Source: DASVBE01 sp963770375 | GTDB lineage: Bacteria > Actinomycetota > Actinomycetes > Streptosporangiales > Streptosporangiaceae | Length of the DNA: 64,000 bases | Assembly (NCBI GenBank): GCA_963770375.1 | Contig: CAVYPM010000008.1 | Coordinates: 62,001-126,000, forward strand | Reading direction: 5' to 3' | In this document: positions 38,600 to 47,671 of the stretch, one piece after another | Layout of the letters: each line of letters begins with the position of its first letter | Position numbering within the stretch: position 1 is the first letter of the stretch | Notes under the pieces: generated by a model | The model's input: the letters and a program-made list of their open reading frames with translations, nothing else | Database searches by the model: none | What the model was told of the DNA's origin: nothing | Position numbers and translations under genes: made by a program

Positions 38600-41500
38600 T
38601 TGTTCCGTGCCGACCTGCACATCCACTCCCGGTTCTCCCGTGCGTGCAGTAAGAACTGCGACCTCGAGCATCTCGCCTGGTGGGCCCGGCGCAAAGGAAT
38701 CACAGTGGTCGGGACCGGGGATTTCACCCACCCGGCGTGGACCGAGGAACTCGCCGATTCCCTAATTCCCGCCGAGCCAGGCCTTTTCCGGCTGCGCGGC
38801 CCACTCGAAGATCAGCTGCGCCGGACCTCGCCGCCGAGCTGCACCGGTGAGGTCCGATTCATGCTGTCGTCGGAGATCTCCACGATCTACCGGCGCGGCG
38901 ATCGGACCAGGAAAGTTCACCATCTGCTCTACGCACCGGACTTCGCCGCGGCAGGCCGGATCACCGCTGCGCTATCGAAGATCGGCAATCTGGCGTCCGA
39001 CGGCCGGCCGATCCTTGGGCTCGACTCGCGCGATCTGCTGGAGATCGTTCTGGATAGCGGCCCGGGCAGCTATCTTGTCCCGGCGCACGTTTGGACGCCC
39101 TGGTTCGCGGTCCTTGGCTCCAAATCCGGCTTCGATCTGGTCGCGGACTGCTACGGCGATCTTGCCAGCGAGATATTCGCGATCGAGACCGGCCTGTCGT
39201 CGGACCCGGCGATGAACTGGCGCTGCTCAGTGCTGGATGGCTACCGGCTGGTGAGCAACTCCGATGCGCATTCCCCGCCGATGCTGGGGCGCGAGGCCAC
39301 TACGTTCGGTACAGCGCTTGATTACTTCGCGATGGCCGATGGACTGCGCACCGGCAACGGCCTGATTGGCACCATCGAGTTCTTTCCCGAAGAGGGCAAG
39401 TACCACCTGGATGGGCACCGGAAGTGCGGTGTACGGCTGGAGCCCGGCCAGACCAGGAAACAGGGCGGGGACTGCCCGCGGTGCGGGCGGCCGCTGACCG
39501 TCGGCGTGCTGAACCGGGTGACCGAGCTGGCCGACCGGCCCGAGGGCTACCGGCCGGACGGCGCGCCGGAGGCCGTCAACCTGGTCTCGCTGCCGCAGAT
39601 CGTCGGCGAGGTGCTGGCTGCCGGGCCGCAGAGCAAGAAGGTCACCACGGAGGTCACCCGGCTGGTCGCGGCGCTCGGCCCGGAGCTCGACCTGCTGACC
39701 GTGGTGCCGCCCGGCGAGCTGAGCCGGGTGGCCGGCAGCACCGTGGCCGAGGCCATCGCCCGGCTGCGGCGCGGCGAGGTGCAGCGGACCGGCGGCTTCG
39801 ACGGCGAGTACGGCACGGTCCGGCTGTTCGGGCCCGGCGAGCTGACCGCGGCGGGGGCTCTTTTCGACGTTCCCGCGACCAGGAGCGCCCCGCCCGGCCA
39901 GGACGGCCAGGACGGCCAGATCCCGGAGACGGATCCGGGCCACGGGGCCAGCGGGCCGGATCCGGACGGCCGGCGCCGGGCCACGGGCACCGGCCCGCCC
40001 GCCGGCCCCCGCACGGGCCAGGAAACGGCACTCGACCCCGATCAGCTCGCCGCGGTCCAGGCGGCCAGCCCGCTGATGATCATCGCGGGGCCCGGTACCG
40101 GCAAGACCCGCACGCTGGCGTACCGGATCGCCAGGCAGATCGCTGACGGGCTCCCGGCGCAGCGCTGCCTGGCGGTGACGTTCACCCGGCGGGCGGCCGG
40201 CGAACTTCGCGCCCGTCTGGACAGCCTTGTCCCGGGCTCCGCGGGACAACCATGCGTATCCAATTTTCATGGGCTAGGGCTGCAGCTGCTGCGTGAGTAT
40301 CCGGAGCGAGCGGGGCTGACACCAGAATTTTCCGTGGCTGACGAGGCCGCGGTAGCGGAGGTGGCCGCCGGGCTGGCCGGGTCGGCGCGGGCCGGGCGGC
40401 GGCTGCTGGCCGAGGCGGCCACGGACCCGGACCGCCGTGCGGAGCTGACGGCCGCACTGCGGGCCAGGGATCTGGTCGACTTCGACGGGCTGATCGAGCT
40501 GGCCGCCGGGCTGCTGCGCGGCGACCCCGGCCTGGCCGCGCGGATGCGCGAGCGCTGGCCGCGGATCAGCGTGGACGAGTACCAGGACATCGACGCGGCG
40601 CAGTACGAGCTGCTGGCCCTGCTGGCCGGGGACGGCACCGGGCTGACCGTGATCGGCGACCCGGACCAGGCCATCTACGGGTTCCGCGGCGCGGACGTCG
40701 GGTTCTTCCTGCGCTTCGGCGAGGACTACCCGGGGGCCACCACCTGCCAGCTGACCAGGAACTACCGGGCCACCGCGGCGATCGTGGCGGGCGCAACGGC
40801 GGTCATCGCCCCGGCCACGCTGGCCCCAGGACGGCTCCTGCACGCGGTCAACGGCGGCGGCGCGCCGATCACCCTCCACGAGGCCGCCGACGAGGCCGCG
40901 GAGGCGGCCTGGATAGCGGCGTCGGTCGACCGGCTGCTCGGCGGGGTGTCGCTGCACTCGATCGACAGCGGGCGGGCCGACGGGCACGCGGTGGATGGGG
41001 TCAGCCTGCGCGACGTGGCCGTGCTGTACCGCACCGACGGCCAGGCGGCCGCGCTCGGCCAGGCGCTGGGACGGGCCGGGCTGCCGTACCAGAAGGGCTC
41101 GCACGACCTTCTGGCCCGCCGGACCGGCGTCGCTGACCTGGTCGCCGAACTGCGCCGCGCCGCCACCGACCCGGCCGCTCCCGCCGACCCGGCCGCTCCC
41201 GCCGGCCCGGCTGATCCGGACGTGGCGGAGCGGCTGCGGGCGGCGGCCCGGCGGCTGACCGCGGGTGCCAGCCCGGGGCGGGCCACGGACCTGCGCTCGG
41301 CGGCCGCGGCGCTGTCGCCGCTGGCCCGCCGGTGCGGCGGCGACCTGACCGCTTTCCTGGCCGAGATCGCTCTCGGCGCCCAGGCCGACGCGCTGGACCC
41401 GCGGGCCGACGCGGTCACCCTCCTGACCCTGCACGCGGCCAAGGGCCTGGAGTTCGACGTGGTGTTCCTGGCCGGCTGCGAGCGTGGCCTGCTCCCGCTG

Positions 41501-41743
41501 TGGCTCCCCGGCCAGGACCCCACCGCCGAAACCGCTGAGGAGCGGCGCCTGCTGTTCGTCGGGATGACCAGGGCGCGGTCCCGGCTGTACCTGAGCTACG
41601 CCGCCCAGCGGGCCCGCCGCGGCGCGATCGCCGGGGGCGGCGGCCTGTCACCGTTCCTGGCCGGCATCAGCCCGGACCTCCTGCGCCGCCCGCAGGCCCC
41701 GCGGCCCCGGCGCCCTGACGCACAGCAACTGCGGCTGCTCTAG
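38600..41743 (+). CDS. EndoQ-like PHP endonuclease fused to UvrD/Rep helicase
   Basis: About 1047 residues. Residues 1-420 match the EndoQ family, nucleases that nick 5' of deaminated bases: PHP motifs DLHIHS (5-10), GTGDFTHP (38-45), LSSEIS and NSDAHS (220-225), then the zinc ribbon C276, C292, C295 in KCGVRL and DCPRCGRPL, and VGVLNRVTELADRP. A Gly/Pro linker (425-478) leads to a superfamily-1 helicase: Walker A GPGTGKT (497-503), VDEYQDID, GDPDQAIYGFRGAD, LTRNYR, LTLHAAKGLEFDVVF and VGMTRARSRLYL. The TTG at 38600 puts the PHP motif at the normal distance; an ATG at 38516 is possible. The nuclease half is less GC-biased than the helicase half. Likely repairs deaminated DNA. Confidence 0.88.
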   Translation: MFRADLHIHSRFSRACSKNCDLEHLAWWARRKGITVVGTGDFTHPAWTEELADSLIPAEPGLFRLRGPLEDQLRRTSPPSCTGEVRFMLSSEISTIYRRGDRTRKVHHLLYAPDFAAAGRITAALSKIGNLASDGRPILGLDSRDLLEIVLDSGPGSYLVPAHVWTPWFAVLGSKSGFDLVADCYGDLASEIFAIETGLSSDPAMNWRCSVLDGYRLVSNSDAHSPPMLGREATTFGTALDYFAMADGLRTGNGLIGTIEFFPEEGKYHLDGHRKCGVRLEPGQTRKQGGDCPRCGRPLTVGVLNRVTELADRPEGYRPDGAPEAVNLVSLPQIVGEVLAAGPQSKKVTTEVTRLVAALGPELDLLTVVPPGELSRVAGSTVAEAIARLRRGEVQRTGGFDGEYGTVRLFGPGELTAAGALFDVPATRSAPPGQDGQDGQIPETDPGHGASGPDPDGRRRATGTGPPAGPRTGQETALDPDQLAAVQAASPLMIIAGPGTGKTRTLAYRIARQIADGLPAQRCLAVTFTRRAAGELRARLDSLVPGSAGQPCVSNFHGLGLQLLREYPERAGLTPEFSVADEAAVAEVAAGLAGSARAGRRLLAEAATDPDRRAELTAALRARDLVDFDGLIELAAGLLRGDPGLAARMRERWPRISVDEYQDIDAAQYELLALLAGDGTGLTVIGDPDQAIYGFRGADVGFFLRFGEDYPGATTCQLTRNYRATAAIVAGATAVIAPATLAPGRLLHAVNGGGAPITLHEAADEAAEAAWIAASVDRLLGGVSLHSIDSGRADGHAVDGVSLRDVAVLYRTDGQAAALGQALGRAGLPYQKGSHDLLARRTGVADLVAELRRAATDPAAPADPAAPAGPADPDVAERLRAAARRLTAGASPGRATDLRSAAAALSPLARRCGGDLTAFLAEIALGAQADALDPRADAVTLLTLHAAKGLEFDVVFLAGCERGLLPLWLPGQDPTAETAEERRLLFVGMTRARSRLYLSYAAQRARRGAIAGGGGLSPFLAGISPDLLRRPQAPRPRRPDAQQLRLL

Positions 41744-42139
41744 CGCCCCGCGCCCGCCCCCGGAGCCCGGCCGGCGGCCCGCCCGGCAACCGCCGGGAAC
41801 GCCTGCCGGCATTGGCCTGCAGGGCCGCTGTGCTGCCCAAATGCACCCCGCCTCAACGCAGTGTCACTAATTAGCTACGCGTTGCTGGAAAGCGCCGCCG
41901 GCCTCACGCTGCGCACATCACGCGCAGATCACACCGGCCACCGCACCCCTCTTGACCTGCGGTGCGGCGGATTTACGACGCGCCGCCGCGAGCTGCAGAA
42001 ATAGGCTCCCGTCCCGTCGGTTACGCTCCGCAGCCAGACGCGCCGACGTAAAAATTTCTGTCGTTCTCATTCGCGGTAGGCCTCCGTTCCATTAATCTCC
42101 AACGCTGTTAACCCCTGTTGCCGGCTGCCCCCTGAGACA
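41744..42139. other. Non-coding region before the c-di-AMP riboswitch
   Basis: No credible ORF. It is AT-richer than its surroundings from about 41860 to 42120 (for example TCACTAATTAGCTACG and GTAAAAATTTCTG). It should contain the promoter for the riboswitch-controlled peptidase gene; CATTAAT near 42090 is a possible -10, not certain. Confidence 0.5.
41771..41796 (+). terminator. Possible terminator after the helicase gene
   Basis: CCGGCGG (41771-41777) pairs with CCGCCGG (41790-41796) around a 12-base loop, 27 bases after the stop. No U-tract; weak. Confidence 0.35.
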
Positions 42140-42312
42140 GGCCGGTGACACCCGCCGAGTTCCTGGTGTGTGCTCGCATGCACCGGGGAGCCGGGGACCC
42201 ACCGTTCCCCGGGGTGAATCGGCTGGCTCCGGCCCTGCCCCAGGGCCGTACCAGCCGTAGGGCTCCTCCAGCCCGAACCCGTCAGCTAACCCGGTAGGCG
42301 GCCGAGGAGAGG
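42140..42312 (+). promoter_or_regulatory. c-di-AMP riboswitch (ydaO/yuaA leader)
   Basis: The leader has the conserved ydaO-type blocks in order: GGGGAGCCGGGGACCCACC, GGGGTGAATCGGCT, AGGGCCGTACCAGCCG, then CCCGAACCCGTCAGCTAACC and GGTAGGCGGCCGAGGAGAGG. It sits directly before the GTG of a secreted NlpC/P60 peptidase; in actinobacteria this class often precedes cell-wall hydrolase genes and turns them off when c-di-AMP is high. Exact ends are approximate. The ligand could be made by DisA encoded 10 kb upstream. Confidence 0.93.
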
Positions 42313-42320
42313 AGCAGCAC

Positions 42321-43382
42321 GTGGAGCGCTTGCCCATCGGCAGGCAGTTCGCAGGCAGTTCACGGGGGAAACGCACCCGTGCCAGGTTTCACCGGGCATG
42401 GGCCCGGACCGGTTTGGTCACCGGGACGGTTCTGCTGGCCGGGTTCGCCCTGCCAGCCAGCCTGAGCGTCGGCGCCCAGGCGACCACGGCGTCACCAGTG
42501 CCGCCCAGCATGAAGGCGCTCCTGGCCAAGGCCAACAAGGTGGCCCGCCAGGTCGAGGTGCTCAGCAACCAGTACGACGCGCTGAAGATTCAGCTTCAGG
42601 AAGCCAGGACCGAGGCCACGCTGGCCCGCAAGGCCGCCGAGCGCGACGCCAAGCAGCTGACCCAAGGCCAGCTCGCGGTCGGCCAGATCGCCGCCCAGGG
42701 CTACATGACCGGCAGCTTCGACCCGACCCTGCAGCTGCTGCAGAGCAGCGACCCGCAGGGGTTCGTCAACCGGGTCTCGATCATGCTGCAGCTGCAGCAC
42801 GAGAACGGCGACCGGGTCACCGCCGCGACCACCGCGAAGAACGCCGCCGAGCGCGCCGTGCTGACCGCGCAGCAGGAGGAGGCCAAGGCCACCCGGCTGT
42901 CCGCGGCGATGAAGAAGAAGGTCGCCGAGATCCAGGCCAAAGAGAACGTGCTGAACAGCGCGGCCTACAAGAAGGCCGCGGAGATCTTCCAGCAGACCGG
43001 CTCGTACCCCAACGTGCCGACCCCGGAAGGCAACTCGATCGGGGTCCAGGCGCTGCGCTGGGCGCTCAGCCGCCGCGGTGACGCCTACGTATGGGGCGCC
43101 GCCGGCCCGACCACGTTCGACTGCTCGGGCCTGGTCATGTGGGCCTACGCGCACGTGGGGATCAGCCTGGCGCACCTGACCTTCGACCAGTGGAACGAGG
43201 GCGAGCACGTCCCCAGCGCCCAGGCCCAGCCCGGCGACCTGATCTTCCTCTACGGTCTCGAGCACGTCGGCTTGTACATCGGCAACGGGCTGTTCATCGA
43301 TGCGCCGTTCACCGGCACGGTCGTGCGGATCGACCCGGTCCCCTGGGGCTCGGTCGACGGCGTGGTCCGCATCATCGGCTGA
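42321..43382 (+). CDS. Secreted NlpC/P60 peptidoglycan endopeptidase
   Basis: Cell-wall hydrolase cutting stem peptides, 353 residues. N-terminal signal peptide (basic region to about 28, hydrophobic GLVTGTVLLAGFALPASL, cleavage near AQA, 52-54). Residues 60-225 form a long coiled coil that probably restrains activity. The catalytic NlpC/P60 domain (240-353) has Cys268 in TFDCSGLVMWAYAH and His315 in LEHVGLYIG. GTG start after GAGGAGAGGAGCAGCAC, which is also the end of the riboswitch, so ligand binding could mask it. RipA-like proteins with this layout act in growth and division. Confidence 0.93.
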   Translation: MERLPIGRQFAGSSRGKRTRARFHRAWARTGLVTGTVLLAGFALPASLSVGAQATTASPVPPSMKALLAKANKVARQVEVLSNQYDALKIQLQEARTEATLARKAAERDAKQLTQGQLAVGQIAAQGYMTGSFDPTLQLLQSSDPQGFVNRVSIMLQLQHENGDRVTAATTAKNAAERAVLTAQQEEAKATRLSAAMKKKVAEIQAKENVLNSAAYKKAAEIFQQTGSYPNVPTPEGNSIGVQALRWALSRRGDAYVWGAAGPTTFDCSGLVMWAYAHVGISLAHLTFDQWNEGEHVPSAQAQPGDLIFLYGLEHVGLYIGNGLFIDAPFTGTVVRIDPVPWGSVDGVVRIIG

Positions 43383-43409
43383 CCCGCCGCACCCGAACGC
43401 GCAGTTACG

Positions 43410-43448
43410 AAACGGCCGCCCCGGGCACCATGCCCGGGGCGGCCGTTT
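43410..43448. terminator. Bidirectional terminator between NlpC/P60 gene and lysS
   Basis: A perfect 18-bp stem (43410-43427 with 43431-43448) with a 3-base loop, starting AAAC and ending GTTT, between two convergent stops. It would end transcripts from both sides. Confidence 0.92.
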
Positions 43449-43462
43449 GCGTGAACTCCCGC

Positions 43463-44989
43463 CTACTCCGGCCGCACCAGCGGGAACAGGATCGTCTCCC
43501 GGATGCTCGACCCGGTCAGCATGATCAGCAGCCGGTCCAGCCCCATGCCCATGCCCCCGGTCGGCGGCATGCCGTACTCCAGCGCCCGCAGGAAGTCCTC
43601 GTCCAGCTGCATCGCCTCGGCGTCGCCGCCCGCGGCGAGCAGCGACTGGGCGGTCAGCCGGGCCCGCTCCTCGTCCGGGTCGACCAGTTCGGTGTACGCG
43701 GTCGCGATCTCGGTCCCGAACGCCACCAGGTCCCACTTCTCGGCCAGCCGCGGGTCGTCCCGGTGCGCCCGGGTCAGCGGCGCCACCTCGACCGGGAAGT
43801 CGCAGTAGAACGTCGGCTCCACGGTCTTGCTCTCCACCAGGTGCTCGTACATCTCCAGCAGCACCTGGCCGCGGTTCCACTTCGGGTCCAGGCCGATCTC
43901 CGCGCGGGCGGCCAGCTTGCGCAGCTCGTCCTCGGTGGTGTCCGGGGTGACCTCCTCGCCGAGCGCGGCGGACACCGAGCCGTGCACGGTACGGAACGGC
44001 CACTCACCGCCGATGTCGTACTCGCCGCCGTCGGCCCGGCGGATGACCGTGCCGCCGAAACCGGCCACCGCGGCCGCCTGGATCAGCTCCCTGGTCAGCG
44101 TCGCCATCGTGGTGTAGTCGCCGTACGCCTGGTACAGCTCGAGCATGGTGAACTCGGGGTTGTGCGTGGCGTCGGCGCCCTCGTTGCGGAAGATCCGGCC
44201 GAGCTCGTAGACCTTCTCGATGCCGCCCACGACCAGCCGCTTGAGGTAGAGCTCCAGCGCGATCCGCAGGTACATGGTCAGGTCGCCGTAGGCGTTGATG
44301 CGGGTGACGAACGGGCGCGCGTTGGCCCCGCCGTGCAGAACCTGCAGCACCGGGGTCTCGACCTCGAGGAACCCGCGCTCGTGCAGTTCCTCGCGAATCG
44401 CCCTGGTCACCACGCCGCGCAGCTCGGCCATCTGCCGGGTCTGCGGGTTGACCAGCAGGTCCAGGTAGCGCTGCCGCATCCGGGTGGCCGGGTCGGACAG
44501 GCCGGCGTGCTTCTCCGGCAGCGGCCGCAGCGCCTTGGCGGTGATCAGGAACGAGTCGGCCAGCACCGACAGCTCGCCCCGCCGGGAGGTGATGACCTCG
44601 CCCTCGACCCCGATGTGGTCGCCCAGGTCGACGTCCCGCTTCCAGGCCTCGAGCGCGTCCGCGCCGACCCGGTCCAGCGAGACCATCACCTGCAGGTCGC
44701 CGCTGCCGTCCCGGATCGTGGCGAAGCACAGCTTGCCGCCGGTGCGGTACAGCATGACCCGGCCGGCCACGGCGACCCGGTCGCCGGTGGCGGTGTCCGG
44801 GGCCAGGTCCTGGTAGCGCTCGCGAAGGTCCGCGATGACCGCGGTGCGCTCGAAGCCGGGCGGGTACGGGTCCTTCCCGGCCGCGCGCAGCGCGGCGGCC
44901 TTGGCCCGCCGCACCCGCATCTGCTCGGCAAGACCGCTGGCCGGGCCGGTTTCCCCGCCCGGAGCCGGCGCTGTTTCATCCGCTGTCAT
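43463..44989 (-). CDS. lysS: Lysyl-tRNA synthetase, class II
   Basis: Charges tRNA-Lys. 508 residues: OB-fold anticodon-binding domain (about 70-180; GRVMLYRTGGKLCFATIRDGSG), then the class II catalytic core with motif 2 FRNEGADATHNPEFT and motif 3 GMGMGLDRLLIML. No extra membrane or LPG-synthase domain, so it is the housekeeping type. The ATG at 44989 (MTADETAPAPGG) is chosen; a longer frame start would overlap coaX. Last gene of the leftward panC-coaX-lysS group, 17 bases after coaX. Confidence 0.96.
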   Translation of the reverse strand: MTADETAPAPGGETGPASGLAEQMRVRRAKAAALRAAGKDPYPPGFERTAVIADLRERYQDLAPDTATGDRVAVAGRVMLYRTGGKLCFATIRDGSGDLQVMVSLDRVGADALEAWKRDVDLGDHIGVEGEVITSRRGELSVLADSFLITAKALRPLPEKHAGLSDPATRMRQRYLDLLVNPQTRQMAELRGVVTRAIREELHERGFLEVETPVLQVLHGGANARPFVTRINAYGDLTMYLRIALELYLKRLVVGGIEKVYELGRIFRNEGADATHNPEFTMLELYQAYGDYTTMATLTRELIQAAAVAGFGGTVIRRADGGEYDIGGEWPFRTVHGSVSAALGEEVTPDTTEDELRKLAARAEIGLDPKWNRGQVLLEMYEHLVESKTVEPTFYCDFPVEVAPLTRAHRDDPRLAEKWDLVAFGTEIATAYTELVDPDEERARLTAQSLLAAGGDAEAMQLDEDFLRALEYGMPPTGGMGMGLDRLLIMLTGSSIRETILFPLVRPE

Positions 44990-45006
44990 TTGCCCGAGAT
45001 TACCGG

Positions 45007-45798
45007 TCAGCCCACGGCGGTGTTGCGCTCGAAGACCAGCCGCAGCCCGATCAGCGTCAGCCACGGCTCGTAGTGGTCGATCAGCGCGACCTCGTTGATG
45101 ACCAGCGGCGCCAGCCCGCCGGTGGCAATGATCGTGACCGAGTCCGGGTCCGCCGGGGCCAGCTCGGCGGCCATCCGCCGGGCGATCCCCTCGACCTGCC
45201 CGGCGAACCCGTAGATGATCCCGGACTGCAGCGACTCGACCGTGTTCTTGCCGATGACCCGGGCCGGGCGGGTCAGCTCCACCTTCAGCAGCTGCGCCGC
45301 CCGGCGCGACAGCGCGTCCACCGAGATCTCGATCCCCGGCGCCAGCGCCCCGCCGACGAACTCGCCCCTCGCGCTCACCGCGTCGAAGTTGGTCGAGGTG
45401 CCGAAATCAACCACCACGGCCGGCCCGCCGTACAGGTGCACCGCGGCCAGCGCGTTCATGATCCGGTCGCTGCCGACTTCCTTCGGGTTGTCGGTCCGGA
45501 CCGGGACTCCGGTGCGCACGCCCGGCTCCACGATCACCGCTGGCACGTCGCCGTAGTAGCGGCGCACCATTTCCCGCATCTCGTGGAGGACGGACGGCAC
45601 GGTCGAGCACAGCGCGATGCCGGTCACGAACGGGTCAGCGTCCAGCGTGCTCTGCGCGAGCAGGCCCTGCAGGATCACCGCGTGCTCGTCGGCGGTCCGG
45701 TCCGCGGTGGTGGCCGTCCGCCAGTGCTCGACGACCTGGTCCCCGTCGAACAGGCACAGCACCGTGTTGGTGTTGCCCACGTCAATGGTCAGCAGCAC
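45007..45798 (-). CDS. coaX: Type III pantothenate kinase
   Basis: Phosphorylates pantothenate, first step of CoA synthesis; not inhibited by CoA. 263 residues of the ASKHA fold: phosphate-1 motif LTIDVGNTNTVLCLFDG at the N-terminus, GSDRIMNALAA with the catalytic Asp region, VVDFGTSTNFDAV and GGALAPGIEIS. The start directly follows GACCAGCAGTG-type sequence without a strong site. It lies 46 bases after panC on the same strand, so pantothenate synthesis and activation are encoded together. Confidence 0.97.
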   Translation of the reverse strand: MLLTIDVGNTNTVLCLFDGDQVVEHWRTATTADRTADEHAVILQGLLAQSTLDADPFVTGIALCSTVPSVLHEMREMVRRYYGDVPAVIVEPGVRTGVPVRTDNPKEVGSDRIMNALAAVHLYGGPAVVVDFGTSTNFDAVSARGEFVGGALAPGIEISVDALSRRAAQLLKVELTRPARVIGKNTVESLQSGIIYGFAGQVEGIARRMAAELAPADPDSVTIIATGGLAPLVINEVALIDHYEPWLTLIGLRLVFERNTAVG

Positions 45799-45844
45799 TG
45801 CTGGTCCCCTGTTTTAGGTATACGGGATTTGCGGCCCGGGCCAC

Positions 45845-46712
45845 TCAGCCCGGGCCGGTCTGCACCGGCACGTTGTCGATCAGCCGGGTCGCGCCCACTT
45901 TCACCGCGGCCAGCAGCAGCGCGGCGCCGGCGTGATCCTCGCTCACCGGCTCGAACTGCTCCGGGTCGGCCAGCACCAGGTAGTCGGTGACCAGCGGCGG
46001 CCGGGCCGCCGGCCGCCTCGCCGAGCACCGCCCGTGCGGCCGCCAGCACCGCCGCCGGGCCGGCCTTGGCCTGCTCCTGGCCCGCGCGCAGCGCGGCGGG
46101 CAGGGCCCGCGCGGTGGCCCGCTCGGGCCCGGACAGGTAGGCGTTCCGGCTGGAGACGGCCAGCCCGTCCGGGTCCCTGGCGATGGGCACCGCCGCGATC
46201 TGCACCGGCAGGCACAGGTCGGTGACCATCCGCCGGACCAGCGCCAGCTGCTGGGCGTCCTTCTCGCCGAACACCGCCGCGTCCGGCCGGGTCAGCTGGA
46301 GCAGCTTGAGCACCACGGTCAGCACGCCGGTGAAGAACCCGGGCCGGGACGCGCCCTCGAGCCGCTGCCCGGCCGGGCCCGGGTCCACCGTGATCTGCTG
46401 CGGCTCGGGGTACATCTGCGCCGGGTCCGGGGTGAACACCAGCGCCGCGCCCTCCTCCGCGCACACCGCCAGGTCGTCGGCCAGCGGCCGCGGGTAGCGG
46501 CCGAAGTCCTCGGCCGGGCCGAACTGGAGCGGGTTCACGAAGATCGACACCAGCACGCTGCCGTCCGGGCCGGCCGCCTCCCGGGCGCAGCGCAGCAGCG
46601 CCCGGTGCCCGTCGTGCAGCGCGCCCATGGTCGGCACGAGCACGACCGGTCCGGGCAGCCCGGCCCGGGCCGCGGCCAGTCCCGTCCGGGTCCTGGCCAC
46701 GATCGGGGTCAC
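45845..46712 (-). CDS. panC: Pantothenate synthetase, frameshifted near its end
   Basis: ATP-dependent condensation of pantoate and beta-alanine. The first ~225 residues are typical: VLVPTMGALHDGHRALL (HIGH-like), SIFVNPLQFGPAEDF, FFTGVLTVVLKLLQL, FGEKDAQQLALVRRMV and AVSSRNAYLSGPER. Near 46010 (GGCCCGGCCGCCGCTGG) the frame slips; the other frame gives PLVTDYLVLADPEQFEPV and RLIDNVPVQTGPG with the stop at 45845. One base is probably missing. The GTG at 46712 overlaps the upstream gene's stop. As written the protein would lose the C-terminal lid, so error is more likely than decay. Confidence 0.9.
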
Positions 46713-47614
46713 CGCGGCGCCCCGCCGAGCACGCCGAGCAGCCGCTGCGCGTCGGCCGGGTCCAGCGAGCCGGCCGCCAGCGCCCGGTCCGCGGTGAGCC
46801 GGGCCAGCGCCAGGTAGGCGGCCACGGTCTCCGGCGCGGCCCGCCGCAGCGCGTCCAGGTGCGCGGCCACGGTACTGGCGTCGCCCCTGGCCACCGGCCC
46901 GGTCAGCGCGCCGTCGCCGAGCCGCAGGGCGTTGTCCAGGGCCGCGAACAGCAGCGGGCTGAGCATCCGGCCGGGGTTCGCCACCCCGGCCCGGGCCAGC
47001 AGGTCCCGGCTCTGCGCGACGAGCGTGACCAGGTGGTTCGCCCCGCTGGCCAGGGCCGCGTGGTACAGATCGCGGTCCTCCTCGGCGATGAGCACCGGCT
47101 CGCCGCCCATCTCCATCACCAGCACCTCGGCGGCGGCCCGCAGCGGCTCGGGCGCGGTCACCCCGAAGCTGATCCCGGCCAGCTTGTCCAGGTCGTCCGC
47201 CCGCCCGGTAAACGTCATCACCGGGTGCAGCGCCAGCGGCAGCGCCCCGCGCCGGGTGGCGGGGTCAAGTACCGCCAGCCCGTGCCGGCCGCTGGCGTGC
47301 ACCAGCAGCCGGCCCTCGACCGGGACCCCGGCCGTGACCAGCCCGCTGACCAGCGGCCCGAGCGCGTCGTCGGGCACGGTGAGCAGGGCGAGACTGGCCT
47401 CGGTGACGACCTGATCCGCCGGGCGCACCGGCACCCCGGGCAGCAGCCGCCCGGCCCGCGCTTTCGAGGTCTCAGACACCGCGGCCACCGCCACGACCTC
47501 GTGCCCGGCCCGGCGCAGCGCCGCGGCCAGGACGGTGCCGGCCCGGCCCGCGCCGATCAGCCCGACCCGCAGCCGGGCCGGGTGCGCGGCCTCGGGCTCC
47601 TCGTCAGGTGTCAT
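46709..47614 (-). CDS. Rossmann-like / DUF2520 oxidoreductase-type protein
   Basis: 301 residues. N-terminal NAD(P)-binding Rossmann fold (RVGLIGAGRAGTVLAAALRRAGHEV) and C-terminal DUF2520 helical domain (DLYHAALASGANHLVTLVAQ). The layout resembles 6-phosphogluconate-dehydrogenase-like or ketopantoate-reductase-like enzymes. It directly precedes panC with a 4-base overlap, which makes a ketopantoate reductase role (the missing PanE step) an attractive but unproven idea. No signal peptide. Confidence 0.9.
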   Translation of the reverse strand: MTPDEEPEAAHPARLRVGLIGAGRAGTVLAAALRRAGHEVVAVAAVSETSKARAGRLLPGVPVRPADQVVTEASLALLTVPDDALGPLVSGLVTAGVPVEGRLLVHASGRHGLAVLDPATRRGALPLALHPVMTFTGRADDLDKLAGISFGVTAPEPLRAAAEVLVMEMGGEPVLIAEEDRDLYHAALASGANHLVTLVAQSRDLLARAGVANPGRMLSPLLFAALDNALRLGDGALTGPVARGDASTVAAHLDALRRAAPETVAAYLALARLTADRALAAGSLDPADAQRLLGVLGGAPR

Positions 47615-47671
47615 CTCGTTCCCGTTCTCGCCGGTCCGCGGCGGGCGGCATCAGCATAACCGCGGGCCCGG

